Assembly: GCA_005879435.1 (NCBI GenBank)
Contig: VBKX01000308.1
Location: 1 to 8,941 of the forward strand
From: Deltaproteobacteria bacterium
GTDB lineage: Bacteria; Desulfobacterota; Binatia; UBA9968
DNA length: 8,941 nucleotides
Direction: 5' to 3'
Shown: piece after piece, positions 1 to 7,070 of the stretch
Layout: each line of letters starts with the position of its first letter
Position numbering within the stretch: the first letter of the stretch is position 1
Position numbers and translations under genes: made by a program
The notes under the pieces: model-generated
The model's database searches: none
The model's input: only the letters and a program-made list of their open reading frames with translations
Told to the model about the DNA's origin: nothing

Positions 1-1013
1 AAACAGATCACGAGATTCGCCAGCAGCGACTCCAATGCCTCCTCGTCGGGTTCCACGCGCGACCTATACAAAAGGTCATGAATCGTTTGCAGCTCACCAC
101 CAAATACCCGCACGGTACTTTCCAGCCGCCGCAGCGCCTGACCCGGCAACGAACCGTGCTCGGTTTGAAGTTGCTGCACCGAACCGAAATCGGAGAAAAC
201 TAAATGCAGGTTCGTGCGCACTCGATCCAAACGGTCTTCGAAAGTCGTTCGGTGAATTTCTTCGGTCAACTCTTCTTGACGACGCGAAACCAATTTTGAA
301 ATAACGCAACCGAAAACCAGCAATCCAGCTATGCCCTCGACTACCGCAAGGATGCGTAAAGCGCCGAGCGGAATGACGTCGCCGTAGCCGATCGAAAGCG
401 CCGTGACGAAACTGAAATAGATCGCCGTCGCGAAGCCGCTCACGTCCGGTTTCACCTCGGCGGTGCCGGCCTGCAATCCCCAACCCATACTGATGCCGGC
501 GAGCCAATAGATGACGCCAAAGACAACGATCATGCCGAGCCAAAAGCCGACCAACCGGTCCAGCGGCCAATTCGCCAAGATTTCCAACCATGAAAAGTGC
601 CGTGTGCTGTTTTCCCGCGCGCCAGAGCGCGCACCGCTGGGCGTGATCATTGGCGCATCTCTCTCGATGGGTGCGCCGCACTCCGTCCATTCCGCCATGC
701 CACCGACGTAATGACGGACGTTGGTGTAGCCCAATTTTTTTAACAGGCCGACCGCCTGCCCGCCTAACGGTCAAGTCGGGCCGGCGCAGTAGACAGCAAT
801 TTCCTGGTTGAAATTAGAAATGAGCTGCCGCGCTTTCAACTCGATGTCAGCAACCGGAAGATTGATCGAGCCGAGAATATGCGCAGCCGCGTAGGTTTCT
901 TTCGGCATGACGTTGAGAATCACCAACGCGCGGTCTTGGAAACGCGCAAGGATCTCGTCACGCGAGATCGTTCGCCGTTCGCCGGCTGGCTCTTTTGTCT
1001 GCGGCTTCGCCAC
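1..1013 (-). CDS. Rhodanese domain fused to two-TM potassium channel, with in-frame TGA (partial)
   Basis: The frame opens with a single rhodanese domain (ISRDEIL, then AHILGSINLP, then the loop YCAGPT). It meets one TGA at 773-771 and continues without another stop to the window edge. The residues after the TGA complete the rhodanese fold (GGQAVGLLKKLGYTNV, VGGMAEW). They are followed by a membrane helix (about codons 154-174), a pore loop with potassium filter SIGYGD (codons 207-212, bases 378-404), a second helix (about 219-243) and a charged cytoplasmic tail cut by the edge. The catalytic rhodanese Cys is codon 76 and the TGA is codon 81, where related loops often have a second Cys. I chose GTG 1013 because GAGGAA lies about 10 bases upstream; TTG 1052 is an alternative. 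Possible roles are sulfur or redox control of ion flow. A selenoprotein, a nonsense mutation or a sequencing error are all possible. The domain calls are firm; expression as one protein is uncertain. Confidence 0.7.
744..773 (-). promoter_or_regulatory. In-frame TGA with SECIS-like hairpin
   Basis: On the coding (minus) strand the TGA at 773-771 is followed after 12 bases by a perfect 5-bp stem, CAGGC (758-754) with GCCTG (748-744), around the loop GGTCG. Two G-U pairs can extend the stem downward (760-759 with 743-742). The apical loop starts 17 bases after the TGA and its first base is G. As I recall the bacterial SECIS model, it needs a loop roughly 16-37 bases downstream with a G among its first two bases, so this hairpin fits. 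In GC-rich coding DNA a short stem can arise by chance, so this supports Sec insertion without proving it. Confidence 0.4.
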
Positions 1014-1108
1014 AGGTATTCGGTTCCTCAAATCGAAAACAGAAAGAAGCAAGTAATCACAACGATGCTCGCTTTAGATGTCCTTAATTGAAGATGAGTT
1101 GCAGTTAA

Positions 1109-2236
1109 TTATGCGCTCCCCCACACATCCTTCGCCACCTGCACGACCAATCTCAACTTCGCGATCTGGTCGTCAATAGTCAGCTTGTTGCCGAGCACCG
1201 TGCTGGAAAAGCCGCACTGCGGGCTGATGCCGAGCTGATCGAGGGGCACGAGTTTGCTCGCCTCATCGATGCGCCGTTTGAGATCGTCGGGTTTTTCCAA
1301 TTCCCCGCTCTTAGTTGTGACCAGCCCCAGAATCAGCTTTTTGTCTTTGGGCAAGTAACGCAGCGGCGCGAAGTTTCCCGCTCGTGGAGTATCGAATTCC
1401 AAAAAATAACCGTCCACCTTCAAAGCGTTAAACAAAACTTCGGCGACCGGATCGTAGCCCCCTTCGGCGACCCACGAACTGCGGAAATTGCCGCGGCAAA
1501 GGTGCGTGCATACTGACATGTTCGCTGGGCGATCTTTGATGCATTCGTTGATCAGCTCGGCATACAGCGCCGGCAGTTTATCCGGGTCTTCGCCAATCTT
1601 CCTTGCCCCTTCACGCATTTTAGGATCGCAGAGATAGGCAAAATTCACGTCATCGATCTCCAGATAGGTGCAACCCGCCTGGGCAAGTTGAGCGATCTCA
1701 TCGCGAAACACTCGCGCCAGGTCGGCAAAAAACTCTCCCATGTCCGGGTAAGCCGCTTTGTCCACGCCGCCGCGGCCGGTGCGGAAATGCACGAGCGAAG
1801 GCGACGGGATGCACTGCTTCCCGGTGTTCTTGGTGACCGAAGCGAGAAACTTGAAATTCTCCACCTCGATCCCGCGCGGATGACCAAGCTTTCCGGTCAC
1901 GACGAACTGCGTCGGCGACCGCTGCACGTCCGAGTCAGGATTCTGAAAATGCTTTGCCGAGTCCGGCAGCAATCCTTCGACGACCTTGATACCTTCGATC
2001 TGGCTCAGAAAATCGGCATGCCAGAGAGTCCGGCGAAATTCACCGTCGGTGATGCCCTGCATGCCGACGTCTTCCTGCATCTTCACGGCGTCGCGGATGC
2101 AGCGGTCCTCCACTTCTCGTAGCTGCGCCGCGCTGATCTCGCCCTTCTCGCGCTTCTCTCTCGCCTGCCGCAGCTCCGGCGGACGCAAGAGACTGCCGAC
2201 GTGATTGGCGCGAAACGGCGCTCTTTTTTCAGCCAT
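1109..2236 (-). CDS. MetE C-terminal-type (cobalamin-independent methionine synthase II family) protein
   Basis: This 375-residue protein matches in length and layout the standalone MetE C-terminal domain family (YxjG/YxjH-like), a TIM barrel that binds zinc and moves methyl groups to thiols. The zinc ligands expected from MetE are present: His245 and Cys247 (CTHLCRGN), Glu280 (FLEFDTPRAG) and Cys341 (ISPQCGFSS). The N-terminal FRANHVGSLLRP is the usual opening of the family. The N-terminal folate-binding half of full MetE is absent, so the methyl donor is unknown; methionine synthesis from homocysteine, or demethylation of another methylated compound, are both possible. The ATG start has GGAG about 9 bases upstream. 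The gene is divergent from the hydrolase at 2334, with 97 bases between starts. The rhodanese-channel gene follows it on the same strand after about 95 bases and may be co-transcribed. Confidence 0.88.
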   Translation of the reverse strand: MAEKRAPFRANHVGSLLRPPELRQAREKREKGEISAAQLREVEDRCIRDAVKMQEDVGMQGITDGEFRRTLWHADFLSQIEGIKVVEGLLPDSAKHFQNPDSDVQRSPTQFVVTGKLGHPRGIEVENFKFLASVTKNTGKQCIPSPSLVHFRTGRGGVDKAAYPDMGEFFADLARVFRDEIAQLAQAGCTYLEIDDVNFAYLCDPKMREGARKIGEDPDKLPALYAELINECIKDRPANMSVCTHLCRGNFRSSWVAEGGYDPVAEVLFNALKVDGYFLEFDTPRAGNFAPLRYLPKDKKLILGLVTTKSGELEKPDDLKRRIDEASKLVPLDQLGISPQCGFSSTVLGNKLTIDDQIAKLRLVVQVAKDVWGSA

Positions 2237-2333
2237 GATAACTTCTCCTCTTCAGAAAACCCGGTGCTGCGACTCTGTGATCGCGCACGATTTAGCGATA
2301 GGCTGGCCGTTCAAAATTCCCAAGGAGTATTCT

Positions 2334-3158
2334 ATGCGCACCGAGCTCATCAGCATACCCACGCCGACTCATCCCTTAGATGCTGCCTACTACACACCGG
2401 ACGGTCCGAGCAAGGGCGCGGCGATGTACTGCCACGGCAACCAGATGAACTTTTATGTCTGCGCCGCGCGCTTTCTCGCGCCGCATGTCACCGCGCTCGG
2501 TTACGATTTCATGCCGTTCAATCGCCGCGGCCACGACTCGGTGAGCACCTATGATAGCCGTGAATGCGTCGGCGGCGCGTATCAGACCGTCGCTGAAGGG
2601 ATCGAGGACAACGACCTGGCGGCAAAATACCTGGCAAACCGAGGATTCAGCACTCCGATCGTGATCGGCCACAGCAACGGCGGCGTGCTCGCCAGTGAAC
2701 ATGTCGCTCGTCACCCGGAGACGCGCGCGTTAATTTTGCTTTCCGCCCACGCCGGCGGCAATCGCATGACCAATCCGCACGCGGCGCGCAATTTTTCATT
2801 GGCAGGAGATACCACGGCGCTCAGCAAGGAAGCCGAGGCATTGATCGCCGCCGGCAAACCGCGCCAGCTCATGCTGATCCCAGCGTGGTGGTGGGTAATC
2901 TCGGCGCGCACGTTTCTCGACCGGCTTTCCAATGCGCCGGATCTCGTCGAGAATGCCAAGCGAATAAAATGCCCGGTATTATTCATCCGCGGCGATCAAG
3001 AACCGAAGGAAAATTACCCGGCGGAGCGCTTCCAAGAAAACTGCGCTGGTCCGTGCGAAGTGGCGATCATCGCGAATTGCGATCACTTTTACGTCGGCGC
3101 GGAGGATAGCGTGTCGAAAATAGTTACCGATTGGCTAACCCGGACCGTGAGAGAATAG
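2334..3158 (+). CDS. Alpha/beta hydrolase
   Basis: This 274-residue protein has the alpha/beta-hydrolase fold. The nucleophile elbow is GHSNGG (Ser114), the oxyanion-side motif is HGN (35-37), the probable acid is Asp221 in RGDQE after a PVLFIRG strand, and the general base is His251 in NCDHFY. There is no signal peptide, so it should be cytoplasmic. It likely hydrolyses an ester, thioester or similar bond; the substrate cannot be read from the sequence. The frame is open back to 2205, but that start lies inside the divergent methyltransferase gene. ATG 2334 has a strong AAGGAG ribosome site at 2322-2327 with 6 bases of spacing, and the domain begins right after it. Confidence 0.88.
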   Translation: MRTELISIPTPTHPLDAAYYTPDGPSKGAAMYCHGNQMNFYVCAARFLAPHVTALGYDFMPFNRRGHDSVSTYDSRECVGGAYQTVAEGIEDNDLAAKYLANRGFSTPIVIGHSNGGVLASEHVARHPETRALILLSAHAGGNRMTNPHAARNFSLAGDTTALSKEAEALIAAGKPRQLMLIPAWWWVISARTFLDRLSNAPDLVENAKRIKCPVLFIRGDQEPKENYPAERFQENCAGPCEVAIIANCDHFYVGAEDSVSKIVTDWLTRTVRE

Positions 3159-3176
3159 GTTGCTAACCGTCATGCG

Positions 3177-3208
3177 AATCCAGCAAGGGGCACAGCACGG
3201 ACTGGATT
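3177..3208. terminator. Weak dyad between convergent genes
   Basis: AATCCAG (3177-3183) is a perfect inverted repeat of CTGGATT (3202-3208), with an 18-base loop. It lies in the 78-base gap between the convergent ends of the hydrolase (3158) and the binding protein (3237). There is no T-tract on either side, so a bidirectional terminator is only a positional guess. Confidence 0.2.
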
Positions 3209-3236
3209 GAACGGCCACCATCGCCGCTCTCGCCGA

Positions 3237-4220
3237 TCATTGTTTCTTGTACAGGCTGTCGGTGAATCCGCTTTGGTCCAACTCCCGAACAAAAGTCATA
3301 TCAACAAATTCTTCAGGCTTGGCGGCCTTCGCCTTGGCATCCGTCTCAGCTAAGGGATCTAAAATACTCTTTAGCCCCTCCAGTGTTGGATATTGTTTCG
3401 GGGGAAGTTTTTGATCAGAGCTAATGTCATCATAGGTTTTGTCCAAGATCTGCTTGTCCTGAGGGCCGAGGTACTTCACGAGCACCCGCTGCGCGGTCTC
3501 ACGGTCGGTTTTGATGCGGTGCACCGCTTCGATTTGAGATCTGACATATTTTCTCACCATGTCGGGATTTTCTCGAATGAACCTGCGGGTCGTCGCGGCA
3601 CCGGTGCTCTGACTAGGCAGGCTCACGTAAGCGTGAGTGTAAAGACCCTTTTTCTCGCCGATGAAGCTGTCGGGTGAATTCAGCAAAGCCGCACGCACTT
3701 TGCCGGTCTCCGTGGCGATCAGTCGATCAGAGGGCACGCCGATCTGCACCATGGTCACATCCTTTCCCGGAGTTAGGCCGAGCTTCTTAAGTGCGATGCG
3801 CGATACAAATTCAGACTGTCCGCCGAAAGTCGAAACGGCAATCGAGCCGCCTTTGAGTTGCTCCGCGGTTTTGATATCGGCACGGCTCATGAGCCAATAG
3901 TCTATGATCACCGCTCCGCCGGCGACGAACACCGAATCGCCACCTCTCAGGCCGGCGTTGACGATCGGCGGCCCAGTCACCTGACTGATCGGCGTCTCCC
4001 TCGATAACAACGCCATCACCGCCGTGGTGCTGCCTTTAAAAAACACCAACTGAACATCCAGACCATTTTTGCTAAAAATCCCCGCTTCTTTGGCGACCCA
4101 TACCGGCAACTGCGCTGCACTGATCGAACCATAGCCCACCGTCATTTTGCTGAGCTGGGCCGAGGCGATGGAGAAGGAAAAGAGCAAAAACAAGCTAACT
4201 GTGAAAACTGTTGTCTTCAT
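3237..4220 (-). CDS. ABC-type substrate-binding protein, NMT1/SsuA-like
   Basis: This 327-residue exported protein begins with a signal peptide (MKTTVFTVSLFLLFSFSIASA, about 21 residues; probable cleavage before QLS, no lipobox). The mature part is the periplasmic-binding type II fold of NMT1/THI5 and SsuA/TauA proteins: a first strand KMTVGYGSISAAQLPVWVAK, then EAGIFSKNGLDV, a hinge region with GGSIAVSTFGG and KKLGLTPGKDV, and the usual C-terminal FVRELDQSGFTDSLY. It should bind a small organic ligand in the periplasm; the ligand is unknown. Start choice is firm: ATG with GGAGGA 4 bases upstream. No permease or ATPase gene adjoins it. It is divergent from a second protein of the same family at 4554 and serves here as an intact reference for that gene's damaged C-terminus. 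Confidence 0.9.
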   Translation of the reverse strand: MKTTVFTVSLFLLFSFSIASAQLSKMTVGYGSISAAQLPVWVAKEAGIFSKNGLDVQLVFFKGSTTAVMALLSRETPISQVTGPPIVNAGLRGGDSVFVAGGAVIIDYWLMSRADIKTAEQLKGGSIAVSTFGGQSEFVSRIALKKLGLTPGKDVTMVQIGVPSDRLIATETGKVRAALLNSPDSFIGEKKGLYTHAYVSLPSQSTGAATTRRFIRENPDMVRKYVRSQIEAVHRIKTDRETAQRVLVKYLGPQDKQILDKTYDDISSDQKLPPKQYPTLEGLKSILDPLAETDAKAKAAKPEEFVDMTFVRELDQSGFTDSLYKKQ

Positions 4221-4553
4221 GCGATCCTCCGTTTACCGACTGGCAAATAGAAATCGCTATTCCGACGAGCTGTCGCCGAACCTTTGTGTTGTGTGTGCGC
4301 TGGCCAGCGTGTGAGAATTGTCGACAGGATTTACCAATGGGGCGTTCTACCAAGGATTCCAAACACCTGTCAATCGAACGTGTTTAGAAGCCCTAAACTC
4401 TCACGCGCGTTAGCGCATGATTGAATCAGCGCTGGACATCCAGCACCCATGAAGAGCCGCCAGGTCTCTGCGAATAACCCTATCGACCGAAGTTTTGCGC
4501 CGTGGTAGCTTTTTTACGTGCGGGGGACTTTCATCGAAATGGGGGATTCTGTT
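4221..4553. promoter_or_regulatory. Divergent intergenic region with two related dyads
   Basis: This 333-base stretch separates two divergent binding-protein genes and contains no gene I can support. It should carry both promoters, but I see no convincing -35/-10 pair on either strand. It holds a 12-base palindrome, CGCTGGCCAGCG (4298-4309), and a second dyad, GCTGGA-CA-TCCAGC (4431-4444). Both start with the half-site GCGCTGG (4297-4303 and 4429-4435) and end in CCAGC; their centres are 134 bases apart. A third, imperfect dyad is TCACGCGC/GCGCATGA (4401-4420). Operators for a dimeric regulator are a reasonable guess; no regulator gene is in view. Confidence 0.35.
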
Positions 4554-5558
4554 ATGAGCCGGATAAAAACTCTTTTCCCGGTCTATTTCTTTTCGCTTCT
4601 CGTCGGAGTGCCTTACCTAAGCGCGCAAAACCGGCCAACGATCTATGTCGGACTGGTTTCGGTCACTCCCACGAACGTGCCCATCTTGTCGGCCGTCGAC
4701 GGCGGCTACTTTGAAAAGTACGGCCTCGACGTCAAACCTCTGGTGATGTCCGGTTCATCAACGGCTCTTGCGGCAATGCTGTCGGGGGAGATGAGCTTTA
4801 TCACCATAGCGGGTTCGGGGGTTATTAACGCGCATCTTGCCGGTCGCGACGCGGTGATGATTGCCGGCACCGTGAACTACGCGCCTTACGAATTGGTGGT
4901 CGCCAAAAACATAAAAAAAATCGAAGACCTCAAGGGTCACAAACTCGGCATCGCTCGCTTCGGCGGGTCTGCGGACTTCTTGGCTCGTTGGGGATTGGAA
5001 AAGCACGGTCTGGCACCCGGCAAAGACGTGGTCATCCTACAAACTGGCGGCAACCCCGAACGGCTGGCCGCGGTCTCTCAAGGAGCGATTCAAGCGACGT
5101 TACTCGAACAGTCATTCGCCTACCGCGCCAAGAAAGAGGGATTGCACACGCTGATCGATTACTCGACGATCGGTCTCGACTATCAGCACAGCGGGATCGG
5201 GACGACAGAATCATTCATCGAGAAACATCGTGAGTTGACGACGAATTTTTTGAAAGCCTTGATTGAAGGCATTCATCGCATGAAAGGCGATCGCGCGTTC
5301 GCGCTCAAAGTCATCGAGCGCCATCTGCGAATCAGCGACCCCGAGACCTTGAAGATCGCCTACGACTACAACGTGCCTACGGTTCCCGATGTACCTTATG
5401 TCAATCTGAAAGGAATCAAATTCCTATTGGGAAATCGAAGCAAGCGGTTTTTTGAAGAAAATCGGGGTAGGTCATTCCTGAAGCGACGCGCTCCGACACT
5501 GATCCGTGAAAGCGCACCGCGAGCGAGCTGCCCGCGGGTCGCGGTGATAGCTTACTAA
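4554..5558 (+). CDS. ABC-type substrate-binding protein, NMT1/SsuA-like, with altered C-terminus
   Basis: The 334-residue product has a signal peptide (MSRIKTLFPVYFFSLLVGVPYLSA, cleavage before QN) and the type II periplasmic-binding fold: TIYVGLVSVTPTNVPILSA, then GGYFEKYGLDV, GHKLGIARFGG and EKHGLAPGKDV. It is similar throughout to the protein at 3237-4220 until KGIKFLLG (residue 293). The last 41 residues are Arg-rich and unlike the family. In the next frame, 5428-5478 reads WEIEASGFLKKIG before TGA 5479, which matches the family ending (RELDQSGFTDSLY in the neighbour). About 25 family residues are missing there, so a deletion with a frame change near 5425-5433 is likely. ATG 4554 was chosen for its GGGGGA site about 7 bases upstream and because the signal peptide starts there; GTG 4518 and ATG 4539 are in frame. 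Binding may survive, because the lost part is the terminal lobe-packing segment. Confidence 0.8.
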   Translation: MSRIKTLFPVYFFSLLVGVPYLSAQNRPTIYVGLVSVTPTNVPILSAVDGGYFEKYGLDVKPLVMSGSSTALAAMLSGEMSFITIAGSGVINAHLAGRDAVMIAGTVNYAPYELVVAKNIKKIEDLKGHKLGIARFGGSADFLARWGLEKHGLAPGKDVVILQTGGNPERLAAVSQGAIQATLLEQSFAYRAKKEGLHTLIDYSTIGLDYQHSGIGTTESFIEKHRELTTNFLKALIEGIHRMKGDRAFALKVIERHLRISDPETLKIAYDYNVPTVPDVPYVNLKGIKFLLGNRSKRFFEENRGRSFLKRRAPTLIRESAPRASCPRVAVIAY

Positions 5559-5580
5559 TCGAATTTTTTCGCTCACCGCG
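5515..5580 (+). repeat. Three-part complementary arms (mutually exclusive hairpins)
   Basis: CACCGCGA (5515-5522) is complementary to TCGCGGTG (5539-5546). The overlapping CGCGGTGA (5540-5547) is complementary to TCACCGCG (5573-5580). The central arm can therefore pair with either side but not both. The unit spans the extended 3' end of the binding-protein gene and the start of the gap before the convergent racemase-fold gene. A T-run (5563-5568) lies in the second loop and not after a stem, so this is not a classic intrinsic terminator. Confidence 0.3.
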
Positions 5581-5742
5581 TGGAAACTGGCGACGCCGTC
5601 CTGGAGCGCCAAAAGTCGTTACGGACGTGCCTGCAAGCCTTCCCTTGGGACAAATCGGCTCCGCCAGCACGAATCCGGCGTTCTGAGCAATTTAAACTTT
5701 TTGACCGCCTTGAACTCCGTTCATTCTTTTATCGCCGGCCAC

Positions 5743-6396
5743 TCAGGACAGCACGTACCAAAACATCGCCGGGTTGCTGGCGATAACCGTCGCGTTGAGC
5801 TCCGACTCGATCCGCTCCAGACATTTGATCGGATCGAGCACCGCTCCTTGGAAATAAATCGCGTCGACCTTCCCTACGGCAGCCAAGTTCTTTTTCGTCA
5901 GATCGAAAACTTCGTCCGGCGTCATCCTTTTCGGCACCGCAAGCTGGTCGAAGGAATGCGGCGCGATCGCCGTCACTCCGGCTTTGGCGAGATGCGTGAC
6001 GATCAAATCATTCAAGCGCGCGTCGAACGGCGTTAACAAGAGCACCTTCGGCGCTGTGTAAACTCGCAGCGCCGCGACACAGGCGTTGAGTGCGGTGGTG
6101 AAAGGAATTGAGACGGCCGCTTTCAAATCATCGAACAATCCCGGATTGAGCACCTCAGTCGGCGCGGCGGTAAGAATCAGTCCGTCCCATTTACGCTCAG
6201 CGATGAACTCCTTCACCCGGCGCAGAATAATTTCCTTTTTGTCCGAGATCTCGTAAAGCGACCTGCCGTAAAGCTCCAGGCCTTGGAAATCGATCTCGAT
6301 CTCTTTCGGCACGATCGGTAGAAAACTGTTGTAGTGTGGCATCGAGCCAGCGCCGCCGCTGACGAATCCGATCCGCGCTTTGATCGCTTCAGCCAT
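5743..6396 (-). CDS. Asp/Glu racemase-fold protein, maleate isomerase / arylmalonate decarboxylase-like
   Basis: This 217-residue cytoplasmic protein has the two-lobe fold of the Asp/Glu racemase superfamily. The layout fits maleate cis-trans isomerase and arylmalonate decarboxylase: DGLILTAAPTEVL (71-83), IPFTTALNACVAALRVY (97-113), LLLTPFDARLN (119-129), then DAIYFQGAVLD (178-188) and VIASNPAMFW (204-213). The two catalytic Cys positions of the family, after DGLIL and after DAIY, are Ala/Pro and Gln/Gly here; the only Cys residues are 106 and 192, in other places. Classical cysteine chemistry is therefore unlikely. The protein ends right after NPAMFWYVLS, where I expect about 20 more residues, so it may be slightly truncated. 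ATG 6396 has GGAGG 7-9 bases upstream. It is the last gene of the minus-strand series from 8941. Confidence 0.78.
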   Translation of the reverse strand: MAEAIKARIGFVSGGAGSMPHYNSFLPIVPKEIEIDFQGLELYGRSLYEISDKKEIILRRVKEFIAERKWDGLILTAAPTEVLNPGLFDDLKAAVSIPFTTALNACVAALRVYTAPKVLLLTPFDARLNDLIVTHLAKAGVTAIAPHSFDQLAVPKRMTPDEVFDLTKKNLAAVGKVDAIYFQGAVLDPIKCLERIESELNATVIASNPAMFWYVLS

Positions 6397-6442
6397 AATG
6401 TCGCCTCCGCCGGTTTCAGTACGCGGTTAATTCCCCGCTTGA

Positions 6443-6526
6443 GTTCAAGGTTCAACGTTCAATGTTCCAGGTTGATTCAAAAGCGGAAAATCCCATACTT
6501 TGAACTTTGAACCCGGAACTTTGAAC
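6443..6526. repeat. Inverted arrays of 7-base units (GTTCAAN)
   Basis: Four exact-register heptads read GTTCAAG, GTTCAAC, GTTCAAT, GTTCCAG at 6443-6470. After a 28-base spacer, four more in inverted orientation read TTTGAAC, TTTGAAC, CCGGAAC, TTTGAAC at 6499-6526. The two 28-base arms can pair with a few mismatches, chiefly at the CCGGAAC unit. The element fills the 137-base gap between the TPR gene (stop at 6534) and the racemase-fold gene (start 6396), so in an RNA it would lie just upstream of the latter's ribosome site. The function is unknown. Confidence 0.75.
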
Positions 6527-6533
6527 TGAATAT

Positions 6534-6998
6534 TTATTTCTTCTTCGCCTTAAAAGTGTCGATCGCCTTTTTCAGATCTTCATATTCTTCGCACTTGCCG
6601 AAAAACGGACACGCCTTTTTCAGCGCCACCAGCTGCTTATCAGCGTTATCGGGCTGATTCATGTCTAAATAGAGTTCGCCGAGGTACTCGTGGGCGTAGC
6701 GATGGCTGGAATCGATCTTGAGCGCCGTCTGATAGTGCTCCATCGATTTATCGAAGGTGCCGAGCTTTCGGTAGCTGTAACCGAGCATGCTGTGCGCGTC
6801 GGCGTTCTTGGGCTCTTCCTGCACGGCTTTGGTCAGGTGCCCGACTGCAGCTTTGAAGTCTTTCGAGTCAATCGACTTGCGCGCGGCGACGATGTTGGGA
6901 TTCTCGTTTTTACCCTTTGGTTCAGGAAGATCACCAAAAGCAGATTGGCTCAAAACCAAACCGATCATTAATATCGTGGCGCTCATTAATCGTCTCAT
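6534..6998 (-). CDS. Small exported TPR-repeat protein
   Basis: This 154-residue protein has a signal peptide (MRRLMSATILMIGLVLSQSAFG, cleavage before DLPEP) and then about three tetratricopeptide repeats. The clearest are DFKAAVGHLTKAVQEEPKNADAH split at the helix turn, then AHSMLGYSYRKLGTFDKSM and AHEYLGELYLDMNQPDNA. A CPFFGKCEEY segment near the C-terminus gives two closely spaced Cys, which could form a disulfide in the periplasm. TPR proteins are protein-protein scaffolds; the partner is unknown. ATG 6998 is preferred because GGAGG lies 6 bases upstream; ATG 7004 abuts that site directly and is too close. It sits between the binding-protein gene (72 bases upstream) and the racemase-fold gene and is probably co-transcribed with them. 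Confidence 0.85.
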   Translation of the reverse strand: MRRLMSATILMIGLVLSQSAFGDLPEPKGKNENPNIVAARKSIDSKDFKAAVGHLTKAVQEEPKNADAHSMLGYSYRKLGTFDKSMEHYQTALKIDSSHRYAHEYLGELYLDMNQPDNADKQLVALKKACPFFGKCEEYEDLKKAIDTFKAKKK

Positions 6999-7057
6999 AG
7001 TCATCCTCCATCGTGAAAGATCTAATTCGGGGATCATAATCGCTCACACGGTGCTCG

Positions 7058-7070
7058 CGCAACAGTTGCG
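7058..7070. repeat. 13-base palindrome abutting a stop codon
   Basis: CGCAAC-A-GTTGCG lies immediately after the TAA (7073-7071) of the binding-protein gene on its strand. As RNA it would form a 5-bp stem with a 3-base loop. No T-run follows, so it may be a small 3' hairpin, or chance. Confidence 0.25.

Noticed and set aside
735..741. Run of seven A on the coding strand as a programmed frameshift site
   Set aside because: The frame is the same before and after the run, so no frameshift is needed to join the rhodanese and channel parts.
771..773. Genetic code with TGA read as an ordinary amino acid
   Set aside because: TGA ends the binding-protein gene at 3237 and the racemase-fold gene at 5743, so it works as a stop in this genome.
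94..774. Long minus-strand open frame of 226 codons
   Set aside because: Its product is Arg/His-rich with no family features, and it overlaps in another frame the clear rhodanese and potassium-channel sequence.
1688..2122. Plus-strand open frame of 144 codons
   Set aside because: It is antisense to the MetE-type gene, whose zinc ligands and ribosome site are clear.
2205..2333. Upstream start for the alpha/beta hydrolase
   Set aside because: The extension overlaps the divergent gene's start and has no fold content; ATG 2334 has a strong ribosome site.
5559..5742. Small gene in the gap between convergent genes
   Set aside because: The only open frame (minus, 5416-5670) has no ribosome site or family features and overlaps the binding-protein gene.
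6443..6526. CRISPR array
   Set aside because: The units are 7 bases with no spacers and switch orientation in the middle.
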